Shown: in pieces, positions 13,879-25,428 of the stretch
Layout of the letters: every line of letters begins with the position of its first letter
Position numbering within the stretch: position 1 is the first letter of the stretch
Assembly: GCA_946122785.1 (NCBI GenBank)
Contig: CAMGYJ010000002.1
Span: forward strand, 23,782,492-23,846,491
Direction: 5' to 3'
Source of the DNA: Linum tenue
Taxonomy: Eukaryota; Streptophyta; Magnoliopsida; Malpighiales; Linaceae
Length of the DNA stretch: 64,000 bases
Program-made: the position numbers and the translations under genes
Notes under the pieces: generated by a model
What the model was told of the DNA's origin: nothing
Databases searched by the model: none
What the model saw: the letters and a program-made list of their open reading frames with translations, nothing else

Positions 13879-14008
13879 GCTAGCGAAAATTGTCATTCTT
13901 AACCACAAGGACGAGGGACAGATGTTACTAGCTAGCCAAAATTGCCATTCTTCAGCAGATGGACGAGGGACAGATGTTACTTGCTAGCCAAAATTGCCAA
14001 TCTTCATC
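13879..14008. repeat. 52-bp tandem repeat, about 2.5 copies
   Basis: Units start at 13879, 13931 and 13983 with GCTAGC(C/G)AAAATTG and share GGACGAGGGACAGATGTTACT. The third unit is partial. The repeat lies in the 500-bp gap between the two convergent NHL genes, probably in the 3' UTR of the minus-strand gene whose stop codon is at 14015-14017. Confidence 0.85.
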
Positions 14009-14014
14009 TAAGCT

Positions 14015-16453
14015 TCAATAGGCATTATTGCCATAGGTAGAAGTAGAACGGACTCGAATGCTGTGGTGGTTGTACATGGGATCCGCATAATCAACAGGCT
14101 TAATCACTGAAGCTTCATGCTTCACATCACGCTCTTGAACTGCTCCAAACACAATCTCATTGGTTTTCTCATGGCTCTGTTCATAGTAGGTATATGGAGC
14201 ACCAGGGGTGGTGGATTGATACCGATGATGGCGATGCTGCTTTGGCTGTTTCTGCGGCTGCGGTTGCGGCTGTGGCTGTGAAGAATGCTGCTGATGTGGA
14301 TGCTGATACGGATGCTGCTGGTGTTGATGCTGTTGTGGATGCGGTTGTTGTTGCTGCTGCTGATGTTGTTGCTGTGGCATCTCGCCATCTTGACTACCAT
14401 AGAAAGAGCGACCCTGCCGCCACCTGTTCATCTTTTCTGCATCTTTAGACATGAAAGCATATGTTTTCCTCCTTGGCGTAGGGGTCCTCGCTTCAACAGT
14501 GGGAGGCTCATCTTCATCTGGTATTACGAAGCTGTCCTGACTTGGCCAACCAGCTGAATGTCTTTGCTGCTGCTGCTGGTTCTGGTATTGATGATAGGTA
14601 ACTGACTTCTTCATAAATCCAGGAGCTATTCCTCCCACAATCTCCATGAAAGATGCACCCGCGTTGGCAAAAAGCTTTCCAAGGGATGCAAATAAGGTTT
14701 CCTCTTGCTTCTCTTGGTCATCTTCAGTTGGGATCAATGGTGGCCTAACAGACTTAAGTGGTTGGGGAGCTGCTGGAGTTTCAGCCATGCTAGACTTCAT
14801 CACACCTTGATCCTGCACAAAGATTGATACATGTATAAAGCAACAAGAAAGCCTTTCATGGTACAGTCTGTCTCCTCATTGCCGTGTGGGAAAAAAAAAA
14901 TCCGTTTTAGAACACTTACACCCTGTGAAGAAACAATTGTTCCCATCCTACGCTGGAGGAAAGCGACCATGTAACCAAAAAGGCCAGCTGCTAGAAGAAG
15001 CACGATCTCTGCTGGAAAGAATAGGATTAGAACATCCTGTATTGACAATACAGAAGGAATGACAAGGAATGGACTATATTTTACCAAATGGAAAGCCACT
15101 TCCATATTGATATGCGCAGTCATCAAAGTGGAGTTGGATCTCTCTAATAGCCTTGTTTCCTCTGTCTATCACAAGGAGGGAACAACTGCTTCCCATATAG
15201 ACTACATCAAAATCATTTGAGAATTTGGCATCTTCACTTGCTCCATCTACATGGCTTCCTCCATTGATTCGCTTCCCTCCAGCAATAGTTGTAACCCCTA
15301 GTAATTTGTGAAGTCCGCAGACACATAGGATTAGCAAATCATCCGTTATCAGGTTCACCAAATAAGGCTAGGTTCGCTACATTCTCCTGCAAAAACAAAC
15401 ACTTACCTGAATCACTTATCTTCCTGATGGCATTATTCATGGTGTCCGCAACATATATATTTCCTCTGTCATCTACAGCAACTCCCTTTGGGTGATTCAT
15501 CTTTGCCTCACCTGGCTTCCCATCAACATATCCAGAGTATCCTTCAGCAGATCCAGCAACTAGCTTAGGCTTGGTGTCTGCAATTTTCCCACCAGTTTTA
15601 ACCAATCAAGCCAATTCTATCATTAACTTTTTCCAAATTAAAACTGAGCAAGAAATCAAGTTGTTGGTGATGAGACCAAGTTATCCCTCAAAGAACCAAG
15701 TTCTTTGACAAACAGAGAGTTGGTAGTGGCCCAGACGTCACAAGAGAAAGTTGAGACACTAAGAAAGGCTACTTAATTGAAACCATCACTATCATCCCCA
15801 ACTAAAATCACTAAGGGGATGAAAAAACCAACTTACATAGAGACATAGAAGAAGGTATCTTGTAAAGGTTACTGTTGGTTGAGTCCACAATCAACAGCTC
15901 CCCGCTGGGCAGAACTTCAACAGAGTGAGGATCGATCCCAGCTTTGCTTCCATCGAACATGGTCTCCACAGTGTAACCAGGCTCGAACTTCATCAATGGA
16001 CGAGCAGACATTGCTGCACAGAAAACCAATCCACTAATTTTGAGTGATGGATCCGAAACAAAAACACAGAAACTAGACCGGCAGCTGAAAAAATACACAG
16101 TAACAGCAGAAATGTGGCCTATAAAATAAGAGATCTGAACCAACCTGTCTTCGTGGAGGCTTTGAGTGACCAAATCCATTTCATGATAGCGGACAAAGTA
16201 TTCGAGAAAACCCCATTAACGATCCCTGCAGAGATAGAGAATGTAAATACCTCCCCGGAATGGCAACAAACATGGGAGAGCTCCGAAACAGAAATGACCA
16301 GATCAATCCAATCCAAGGGAGCTTCACCAAAGAAAGAAAACCACACTTACTTGCAGGAGAGTTGATAATAGGAGCTGAAGAGACGCCAGCAGCAGCAAAA
16401 AGCAGCATGAATATGACGCCAAAGACAAACACATTCTTCCCATTTGCACCCAT
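14015..16453 (-). CDS. NHL-repeat membrane protein with Gln/His-rich tail (544 residues)
   Basis: Seven exons (minus, 5' to 3'): 16351-16453, 16145-16225, 15837-16013, 15407-15577, 15085-15297, 14920-15011 and 14015-14812, total 545 codons including TGA. The start MGANGKNVFVFGVIFMLLF is a signal peptide. NHL propeller strands follow: EPGYTVETMFDGSKAGIDP, SVEVLPSGELLIVDSTNSNL, MNHPKGVAVDDRGNIYVAD, NNAIRKISDSG, VTTIAGGK and LLVIDRGNKAIREI. One membrane helix is encoded by exon 6 (IVLLLAAGLFGYMVAF). The last exon is a long cytosol-side region with LFASLGKLFANAGASFMEIVGG and then a Gln/His/Pro-rich tract (about 14195-14385) made of CAG, CAT and CAC codons. Intron phases around the NHL strands match those of the neighbour at 11872-13514. 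The exon 6 acceptor is a tandem CAGCAG. Function is not known beyond the family description. Confidence 0.92.
14195..14385 (-). repeat. Gln/His-coding trinucleotide-rich tract
   Basis: Interrupted CAG/CAA/CAT/CAC codon run inside the last exon of the NHL gene, seen on the plus strand as TGCTGCTG and TGTTGTTG runs. It encodes a Gln/His/Pro-rich low-complexity segment. Such tracts are often length-variable between individuals. Confidence 0.85.
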
Positions 16454-16830
16454 TATTACTTCAAAAGTCCGAGAGCAGCACGAAACACGAACCAGATGGG
16501 AGGAGATTCAAGATGCGGGCATTGGAGTGAAAACCCTAGTGCAAATACGGGTTTTGAGCTTGAAAAATGAACCTTTAGTAGCAGAAAGAGCTGCCCAGAA
16601 AGAGTGTGCTTAAGGGCGGCTCTTTTTTTTTTTTTTTTTTTGCCTGTAACCCAGTAAAGGCAGAGAAAGAGGAAAAGGAAAGGTAGCGAGATTTTCAGAG
16701 GGTAGAGGACTGGTAGAGTGAAAGGGGAAGCGAGAAAGCGAAGGAGATGGAGACAAAAGAAAAAAAGGCGTAGGGAAGGGAAAGCAAAGGAGCAAGTAGC
16801 GAGCAAGTGAGGTCAGTGCAGCTGTGCTGT
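16454..16830 (-). other. Probable 5' UTR and promoter of the minus-strand NHL gene
   Basis: Region upstream of the start at 16453. It contains a T homopolymer on the plus strand at about 16622-16641 and purine-rich (GA) stretches on the plus strand to 16860. No specific promoter element can be assigned. Confidence 0.4.
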
Positions 16831-17221
16831 GGGTGTGGGGCAATGAGAGAGAGAGAGTGTGGGAGTGGCTATGCTTGGTTTGGTTGGTGGTTAGTGATTA
16901 ATAGTCTAAATCAAACAAAATCAGATTTGGGGTACTCAAGTGTTGTTAATTTAATTAATCTGTGTATGAAATTTTTGGTCCCAAAACCGCACATTTATTC
17001 TCTCCTCTATTAGTAGTACTGTGTCAACTGTCAACTGTGCTGTGCCGGCTTCCGACCGGCCTAAATTCTCTCGCTATTTTTTCTTACCTCCTGCATTGCA
17101 AATTGCAGAGATCATCTGAGCAAGCCATTAAATGGCGCTCAAATAAGATCCTTCTTATTTTATAAAATTTCATGAATATACTTCATTTCCATTTTTATTC
17201 TCTCTTCTTCGTAATAAATAA

Positions 17222-17647
17222 TTGAAAAAAAGTTCCAAATCGGATGATCTGTCGCCGACTTGATTCACAGGAGTTTCAATGTCTAGTCAGCGAGTCGGGG
17301 TCTAGGGGCGAAGTGCCCGGTTAGGGGGCTTGGGGGAGCAAGGTCCACCCTATCCATGGTGTATAAACTTCTACACGTTTGGGCTTCCAGACTGGACCTG
17401 GTTTGTGATCTTATTCTTTACCAGATTGGATTAGAGTTAGCTCATTTAAAGAAGTACTATAAATACTTCACATGCTCCTTTGTGATCTGTAATCTCCTCA
17501 AGTATAGTGAAGCTGACTCTCTGTCGCTCGTGGAGTAGCTAACACAAGTTGTGTTAGTGAACCACGTAAATCCCTGTGTTCTGTACTTTCTTGCTGGTCG
17601 TTGTCTTTTCTTGTTATTGCCTATGGCCCCTGTCATGTGCGTACAAG
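17222..17647 (+). repeat. 5' LTR of Copia element A (decayed)
   Basis: Aligns along most of its length with the intact LTR of the related element B at 43420-43770: shared AATCGGAT near the start, GAAGTACTATAAATACTTC with the TATA box at 17458-17465, GTGGAGTAGCTAACACA and GTTAGTGAACCACGTAAATC. Just after it, AGTAATACTAGAGCCC is a decayed form of the initiator-tRNA-Met primer site TGGTATCAGAGCC. The left boundary is approximate. Confidence 0.75.
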
Positions 17648-17697
17648 TAATACTAGAGCCCCTGGCTGTTTTTAGTTAGGTTTTTCAATATTCAAAA

Positions 17698-20600
17698 ATG
17701 ACTTCAGTGAATATGAAGATCGAATAGTTCATAGGGAAGAATAGCTTTGGTATATGTCAGATCAAGATGCAGATGCTATTGAAACAGCAAGGGAAGTGGG
17801 GGCCGCTATTCGGGAAACCGAAGAAGATATGGCTCGATGATGAGGAGTGGAACACCTTGAAGGTGAAGGCTCGCTCGACCACCATATGTTATAACTATCT
17901 GATGACGTCATGATTGAAGTTGCTGCTTAGAAGACTATTGTGTGCTTGTGGTTGAAGCTGGAAAGTCTGTATACGATGAAGTCTGTAACTAACAAGCGGC
18001 ATCTCAAGCACCGTTTGTTCAGCTTGAGAATGCAGGAAGGTGTGCCTTTGAGGGAGCACCTAGAACAACTAAATGTCATCTTGTTAGGTTTGTGTAACAT
18101 AGATGTCAAAGTAGATGATGAAGATGCTCCCCTTATCCTGTTAGTTTCTTTGACGCAGTCATATGAGAATTTTGTGGATTCTTTTATTGTCGGGAAAAAG
18201 AATATGACTTTTGAGGATGTTAGATATACTATTCATACAAGAGAGATTAGACATAAGATGTCTGGATCTGGTACAAAGATTTAAGTATCACGGTTGACTG
18301 TTGCAGGTGGTAAGGCACCAAAGAAATTGAGTAGAAGCTCCAATTTGACGGGTCCTGGTCAACAGTCTGGCGATGCATAACATATCTATAAGGAACTTGG
18401 GCATTGGAAAGCCAATTGTTCCAAGAGAAAAGGGTAACAGAACAAGCAAGGTTCTGCGACTGCAGCAGAAGTAGACATCAGTTTCGAGGATGATCTCATC
18501 TTGGCTATAGATATGAAGGCACATCGCAGAGATGTGTGTTTCTGGATACTACAGACTCGTTACATATGTCTCCGAATAGGAATTGTTTTGAACCTATGAG
18601 CATATAGATGGTGGTAACGTAGTTATGGCCAATGGAGTTGTCTGCAAGGTGGTTGGAATATGGTCCATCAAGATACAAACACGTGATGGTTTGTTCTGTC
18701 TTGTGAACCAAATTAGACATGTTTCACAGATGAACAAGAATCTGATTTCTTTAAGTCTACTCGACAGTAAGGATTTTAGTTTCAAGAGAAAAGGTGGAGT
18801 TGCTTATGTTTGCAAAGGTCCAACTAAGATTCTGAAAGGCGTGAAACATGATAGCTTGCATGCGTTACAAATGTTTGTGTTGTCAGGTTCTGCTGTAGTT
18901 ACATCTTCTGAGGTTCACAAGGAAGAAATAATCACTCTCTGGCATATAAGACTAGATTATATAGGTGAACCAGGGATGCAAATTTTGGCCAAGAGAGATA
19001 TTTTGTGCGTGCACAAGGTGCACGTTTGTAATTATGCAAGCATTGTGGTTTTGGAAGTTACATCACAGTAAGTTTCCCAAGAAGGGTATCCCCCGTATAA
19101 AAGAAGTGATGGATTACCTTCACTCGAATTGTTGGGATCCTTCAAGAGTTAAATCCATTGGAGGCAACATGTTTTCCCCCTTCTATTATTGATTATTACT
19201 CAAGGTTTACTTTGATATTCACGATGAAGTATAAAAGTGAAGCTTTCAAGAAGATCAAGCAGAGGAAGGTCCTGGTGGTGAACCAAACTGGCAAAAAGGT
19301 CAAGAAGTTCTGAACGGACAATGGTATGGAGTTTTTTAGTTATGATTTCAACGAATTCTGTATGAAGGAAGGATTGACCGTCATTAGACTATTAGAGACT
19401 CTCCACAACAGAATGGCATTGCAGAACAAATGAAGACATTGTTGGAGAGAGCAAGGTGTATGCTCTCTAATGCCGGACCAGAGAATATTTTGGACAGAGA
19501 CACTAACATGCTTGTTATCTTATCGACCGTGGACCTCACTCAGGTATCGAGTGTCAAACTCCTTATGAGGCGTGGTCTAGTAATCTTGCTGACTACTCCC
19601 TGTGGAAATTTTTGGTTGTCATGTTTACTATCATGTGGATGAGAGTAAATTGAATCCAAGAGCTAAGAAGGGTGTTTTTTTAAGTTTCAGGGATGGGGTT
19701 AAGCGAAAGCGAGTCTGGTCACCTCCTGAGCATAGAGTTATAATCAGTAGAAATATGATGCTAGATGAGAAATCCATGTTTAACCCATGTTGAAGGTTAC
19801 TATTGTAGAAGATAACATGAATGTTGATAAACAGGTGGATCTACACACTACTCGAGATGAGAGTGAGTCACAATCCCAAGATGGAGAAGATCAACATTTG
19901 GATGTTTCTTATCAGCAGAATCATCAGGATCCAGTGCACAAGCTTAATCGTGTATAGATTCCATAGACATAGGAGAACATGTGAAGGGATACCTCTAAGG
20001 AGGTATGGCTTTGACGATATGGTAATGTATGCCTTTTAGGTTGCCAAAAAGGTGGATACGGGTGAGCCATGATCCGACAAAGAAGCTGTGACGTGTGAAG
20101 AAGCTACTATGTGGCTTGCCGCAATGAGAGATGATATGAAATCCCTTGACATAATTCAAACTTGGGAGCTTGTCAAGTGACTATAGGGAAGGAAGATTAT
20201 TACAAATAAGTGGATCTTCAAGAAGAAAGAAGGAATTCCATCTGTAGAGGGCATTGAATTTAAAGCTTGACTGGTTGCATGAGACTTCACATAGAAAGAT
20301 GTTGTTGACTATAATGATATTTTGTCACCAGCAGTCAGACATAATTCAATCAGGGTGTTACTAGCAATAGTTTCACATCAGGACATGAAGCTCGAGCAAC
20401 TAGACATGAAGACATATTTTCTACATGGAGAGCTCAAAGAAGAAATTTACATGACTTGGCCAAATGGATTCCAGGTTCCAGGAACAGAAGATTAAGTTTG
20501 TAAGTTGAAGAAGTCCTTGTACGGATTTAACCAATCTCTGAGGTAGTGGTACAAGAGGCTTGACAGTTATTTGCTTGAGTTGTGACACAATAGAAGTCCA

Positions 20601-22936
20601 CATGATTGTTGTGTATATCATAGCATGACTGGTGATTGTTCGATGATCTATTTGGTTATGTATGTAGATAATATGCTCATTGCAACAAAATTGAAGTATG
20701 ATGTCCAGAGGTTAAAGGGGATTCCCAGTGTTGAGTTGGGAAGAAGGATTTGGGAGATGCTAAAAAGATTTTGGGTATGGAGATTTACAAGAAAAGGGAT
20801 CGTAAGAAGCTTTTCTTATCACATAAAAGCTACATCCAGAAGATATTGTTCAAGTTTAGCATGCCTCGAGCAAAGCCTTTAAATACTCTTAGTGCTTCAT
20901 ATATTCATCTATCCGCATAGTATGCACCATAGTCTGAAGGTGAGAAGGAGTACATAGCTCGAGTAACATTTTGTAGTGCAGCAGGTTCATGTTGCAACTT
21001 GGAAAGGAACATTAGCAAGCCATGAAAAGGATCTTTCGTTACTTGAAGGGTATGTCGGACACTACAAAAAAAGTTACTTTAACAATGGGAGAAAACAATC
21101 GTAAAAGCCCAAAAACCCTCGGTAAGAGTCATCAATAAGGGAAAACCTCCCCTCATATCAGGCTTTGCCATTAAAAGCCATTAACGAGTGGAACGTTTAC
21201 ACCCCATCATTAAATCTTTCTACGAGGGATCACTTTCCTCCCGTTGATGTTCGCAATTAATATAGAAAATTATAAAAAAATATTGTTGGAGCCTCCATCA
21301 TTAGTGCACAATTAACTAGTCCCGAATTTGCTTAATTATTAATTGATCGATCTCCAATTTTATCATCGCCATAATTCACTTGGATTACGCTAACTCGAAC
21401 AAAATTTACCCAATCTTCTAAATATGATTTCAGAAGGGGTAAACATGATACAATTACAAATATTCTAGTCATACAAATAGAATCATAAACTTTCACCATT
21501 CAAGCAAAAGAAAAGGGAAATGGCAGAACCAGAAGATAGTATTTCGTTCAATATAGTGTATACATTACAACTTCAAAAGTCTATTCATCTCGAATTCTCA
21601 TTAATCAATCTAGCTACTCCTTTCTCAGTGACCTTATGGCCTTGTGCTTTGTTCTTTCCAACGGGAGCGTTGTCGTCAAACTATTGAGTGGAGGGAGTCA
21701 GAGGAAGGCATGATGATAAAAGGGTTCGAGAACAGAGGAGAAGCAACGATCTTGCCAAAGGTGGGCAGATAGGAGGTGCAATTAGGGACTTGTAACAAAT
21801 AGAGTTGAAGACTCTAGATTTCAAATATGGAGATTTAAATGGATACAGAACCAAGATGGAGTATTCTGTAGATAGATGTTTGAAAGATTTAGAGATGGGT
21901 AGATATGCAAAGGCCTAAGGCATGGGTTGGCCATTAAAGGATGTGGGTAGATCTGAAATGGGGAAGAGGCAAAGAGAAGTGAAGAGGGTTTGGACTCTGG
22001 ATAAGGAGAAGGGGAAACACCTTTTTATATGATTTTGTGGTTCAAAATAAAGGTAAATGGTTTGGTTACTTTATCCGATAAAGCCAAAGAAGGGAAAAGT
22101 AGAGATTGTCGCGCTAGTCCCAATAGATTGGAGGGATCTGAAAATTTCCAAACCAAAAAGTTAGGCGCACTAGATAAATATTTCCCCAACTTAACTACTC
22201 CAATCTGAAAATTTTAAAGCAAAAAAGTTAGGCGCATTAAAAAAAGTTTTCCCAAACGAACGAGGGGATTTTTGCAGTCTTAATATAGTAGTAGTGAGGG
22301 GAATTATTTTACACTAGTGAGGGGAAAATAAGCCCCTCATTAAAACTATGATTTTGGATCAATAGCGACAGGAATACAATTTCTCCTTAAAATCTTACTT
22401 CTAACGAGGGGAGAGCAATCCTACTGCCACATTCCCACCGTAGAAACTTGTTTCTTTTGTAGTGGGATTTGGGAATCAGTTTTGGAAGTGATATAGATTG
22501 CCTAGTGACAGGATATTCAGATTTCTGATTATGCTGGGGATGTTGACACAAGAAAATCTATGACTGGTTGTGTATTCACTCTTGGAGGTTCTATAGTGAG
22601 CTTCAAGGCAACGTTGCAGCCGACAGTTACTTTGTCTACCACAGAGGCTACTAGGGAGAGAATATGGTTGAAGGTGCTAGCTAGTGATCTAGATTTATAT
22701 CATTATCAAGCAGTAGTGTATTGTGTGACTCATCGAGTGCAATATGTTTGGCCAAGGATCAAGTCTATCATGAGAAGACTAAACACGTCGATGTGTATAA
22801 TTTCTTGAGAATAGAGAAGAGGATCAAGGTGCTAAAGTCGGGCACCGTTGATAATCATGTTGACGTGTTCACAAAGCTGGTTCCACATGGTAAGTTCCAA
22901 CACTGCTTGAACTTGCTGAATGTCCTTAGTGGATGA
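17698..22936 (+). pseudogene. Copia element A gag-pol remnant, many stops, split by a CACTA element
   Basis: TNT1-like Copia polyprotein relic. It starts MTSVNMKIE then TAG. Gag continues at about 17940-18284 (LKHRLFSLRMQEGVPLREHL). The zinc knuckle is decayed near 18400 (GHWKANCSKRKG) and an in-frame TAA follows at 18435-18437. A protease-like LDTTDSLHMSPN and GAG-pre-integrase region lie at 18530-19070, integrase remnants at 19130-19800, RT at about 20100-20880 with the active-site YVDD changed to YVDN, and RNase H at 22560-22936 ([15 protein letters not shown]). Numerous frameshifts and stops make it non-coding. The CACTA element at 21060-22464 interrupts the RNase H region just after YLKGMS. 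Confidence 0.9.
21060..22464. mobile_element. Non-autonomous CACTA (En/Spm-type) DNA transposon, 1405 bp
   Basis: Begins CACTACAAAAAAAGTT and ends with the inverse TTCTTTTGTAGTG. A perfect 3-bp target duplication GGA (21057-21059 and 22465-22467) matches CACTA elements. Subterminal GAGGGG and its complement CCCCTC recur at both ends. No transposase frame is visible. Removing it rejoins the host Copia RNase H sequence. Confidence 0.93.
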
Positions 22937-22956
22937 TATGCTCTTAGGGGCAATGG

Positions 22957-22958
22957 AG

Positions 22959-23017
<59 letters not shown>

Positions 23018-23021
23018 AGAG
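22957..23021. repeat. (GA)n microsatellite
   Basis: Nearly pure GA dinucleotide run of about 50 bases with flanking AGAGAGAAAG and GGGAGGGAGAGG, located between the pol remnant and the 3' LTR of Copia element A. Confidence 0.97.
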
Positions 23022-23077
23022 GAGGATCATAGTAAATCAAAGATTTCTGGTGGAGGATTCAAGTCAAGGTGGAGATT

Positions 23078-23346
23078 TGTGATGTAACTTGAATAGGATG
23101 ATTTGTCGTCGACTGGATGTCATGGGGATCTCTCTTTGCCAGATTTTGGGGAAGTACTAAAAATACTTCTCATACTCCTCTGTAATTTGCAATCTCCTCA
23201 AGTATATTGAAACTCGTTCTCTCTTGCCCGTGGAGTAGTTAACACACATTGTGTTAGCGAAGCAAATAAATTCATGTGTTCTTTACTTTCTTGCCGATCG
23301 CTGTCATTTCTTGTTACTGTCGATTCCTCCTGTCCGGTGTGTGACA
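23078..23346 (+). repeat. 3' LTR of Copia element A
   Basis: Preceded by a purine-rich tract CAAGGTGGAGATT (polypurine tract) and begins TGTGATGTAACTTGAAT. It matches the B LTR through GAAGTACTAAAAATACTTCT (TATA box mutated), CTCTGTAAT, CCCGTGGAGTAG and AACACACATTGTGTTAG, ending GTGTGACA. It is shorter than the 5' copy because of deletions. Confidence 0.8.
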
Positions 23347-23723
23347 TGAATGACTGATAAAATATGGTGAAATCTTGAAACCAGTGGAATTTGAATTGAT
23401 AGAATTAGAATAGGTTGAATCGCTAAAAGGGCCGTTAGGAATAGCGGAGTTTAAATATTTTTTAGTAACTTAACAATCCAATGATTCTAACTCTTTAGAT
23501 TGTTAAAAAAGAATAAAAAGATTTATTATTTGACAACTATGGTTGTTAACATTCAATTAAAAGTAAATTCTAATTTTATCAAATGACTTGTTTACAAAAA
23601 AATCAATGCGGCTCTATAAATATTAAGAATTTATTGGTAAGAGTATATGGTGGGATAAATGAAAAATAGAAAGTGATATAGTAGGAAGAGGAAAAAACTC
23701 AAAATGAATCATGTTGTTACGCT

Positions 23724-24890
23724 AGAACGGTGCAAAGCTGGTTTTGTTGCACAAGGTTTTCGGCAAGAGTATGACATTGATTATGAGGAAATATTGGGTC
23801 CATTGGTTAAAATGTAAACTGTTCGATTGGTAATTTCCGTAGCTCCTATGCACAATTGGCTACTGGTTCTGTTGGACATAAACAAATATATTTATGCATG
23901 GAGATCTTAAGGATGATATTTAAACAGAGTGTCCTGCCGATTATTTTAAGGGAGGGGTGGATGTAGTGTGTAAATGACGTTTTTGTATGGTCTCGAGCAA
24001 GCTCCTCGACCTTCGTTTGAGAAGTTTCATGTTTACTGTGAGTGGTGTTATTGTTTACTTCTATATGTCGATGACATGGGGATTAGTGGGAGTGACCAGA
24101 AGGGGATTCGATACCCTAAGCACTCATTAGATAGTGCATTCAATCTTAAGGACCTGGGCGATGTTTCTTACCTCTTGGGACTAGAAATTCAGTGTTTCAT
24201 ATTGGGTTTATTTGTGTGTCAGAAGAGGTATATTGGCGAACTTTTGGTCTCGACACAGTTCAGTGATTGCAAACCTTGTGTGACGCCTATCAAGCAGAAT
24301 CTCAAGATGAGTAGAGAGGGTGGTGATCTTAGCGAAGAACAAACTATGTACCGCAGTATAGCAGAGATTTTGACATCTCTTAGTCATACTCGGTCTGACA
24401 TTTGGTATATACTATATAATGCATCTTTTTAGTTAGTTTATGGGAGTTGCACGAGCCCCACACTTAGATGCAACTCATAGACTACTCTGTTATCTCAAGT
24501 GTACTCGAGATGTAGGATTATTTTTTTTTTCTTTGAAAGGTGAACTAGTTGTGAAACCTTTCTAAGTGATGATTATACAGGATGTCAGGATATCAGACGT
24601 TCAACATCAGGATGGTGCATTCGGCTTGGTCAATATTTTGTTTCTTGGAGGTACCAAGAGTAGGATAAGGTTTTAGAGTCATCGATTAAAGCTGTGTATA
24701 GGTCAATGTCAAAGGCATGAGTAGAATTGGTTTGGTTGCCACGAGTCATTCAAGAACTGGAAGTTGAGTGTTGCTTACCTATGAGACTTTATGATGACAA
24801 TACAAGTGCAATTCAAATAGTGATTAATCCAGTTATTCATGAGAGAACAAAATACATCGAGGTACATGTTAATTTTATATGACAACTGGT
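23724..24890 (+). pseudogene. Second Copia pol remnant (RT and RNase H)
   Basis: Begins with RT-like KAGFVAQGFRQEYDIDYEE, then LYGLEQAPRPSFEKF, the catalytic motif LLLYVDDMGISGSD, DLGDVSYLLGLEI and CQKRYIGELL. From about 24580 RNase H-like RRSTSGWCI and TKYIEVHVNF follow. At least four stops and frame changes. The sequence is not close to elements A, B, C or D. No LTR was found for it. Confidence 0.85.
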
Positions 24891-24959
24891 AGTAGAGAAC
24901 AAAGTACATTTTAGCGATTCATGAGACCTCAAAGCTCTCGTTTGTACCCGACATGTGGC

Positions 24960-25428
24960 AACTCAATGTGGAGTGCAGACTGGGAAGTGGTGCTCGGGCT
25001 AAGATGTATCCGCCCATCAACTTCCCCACATGTGACCTTGAAAAGGAAGGTTATGATTCATCCGCTCTTGGTCATATGAGGGAGTGTTGCTTGTTTGCAA
25101 AGAATTGCTAAAGCTTGGTGCAATGCGCGTCAACGTTAAAAAATGAGACCAATAAACGACAAATCCTAAATCTAAAGAGAGAATAAAGAGCACCTTCTAG
25201 AGTTCTTGTGCTTATTTGTGTTAGAGAATCCCCCGGAGCACACCTTGAATGTTTGGCCTAAGGTAGTAGGTATGGTCCTCACCCGAGTGTTTGTGCTTGC
25301 ATAGTAAGATGATAGTAACGTTCATTCATCTCCGTCTACTCTTCTTTATGCAATGAAGAATTAGGGTGCATTCCCCCATTGATTTCTCTTAGGGTTGAGT
25401 AGGTTTGCTTGGGGACAAGCAAATGCCT
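24960..25428. other. 3' internal non-coding end of Gypsy element E
   Basis: No gene. It runs up to a polypurine tract, and GGGGACAAGCAAATG just before that tract matches the same position in element F (GGGACAAGCAAACGG, read on the minus strand at 46235-46250). That supports its assignment as the internal end of a Gypsy element. Confidence 0.5.

Noticed and set aside
23430..23640. Possible second copy of the 457-bp MITE (shared TCTTTAGATTGTTGA-like sequence)
   Set aside because: Only short AT-rich blocks match and no inverted ends or duplication were found.
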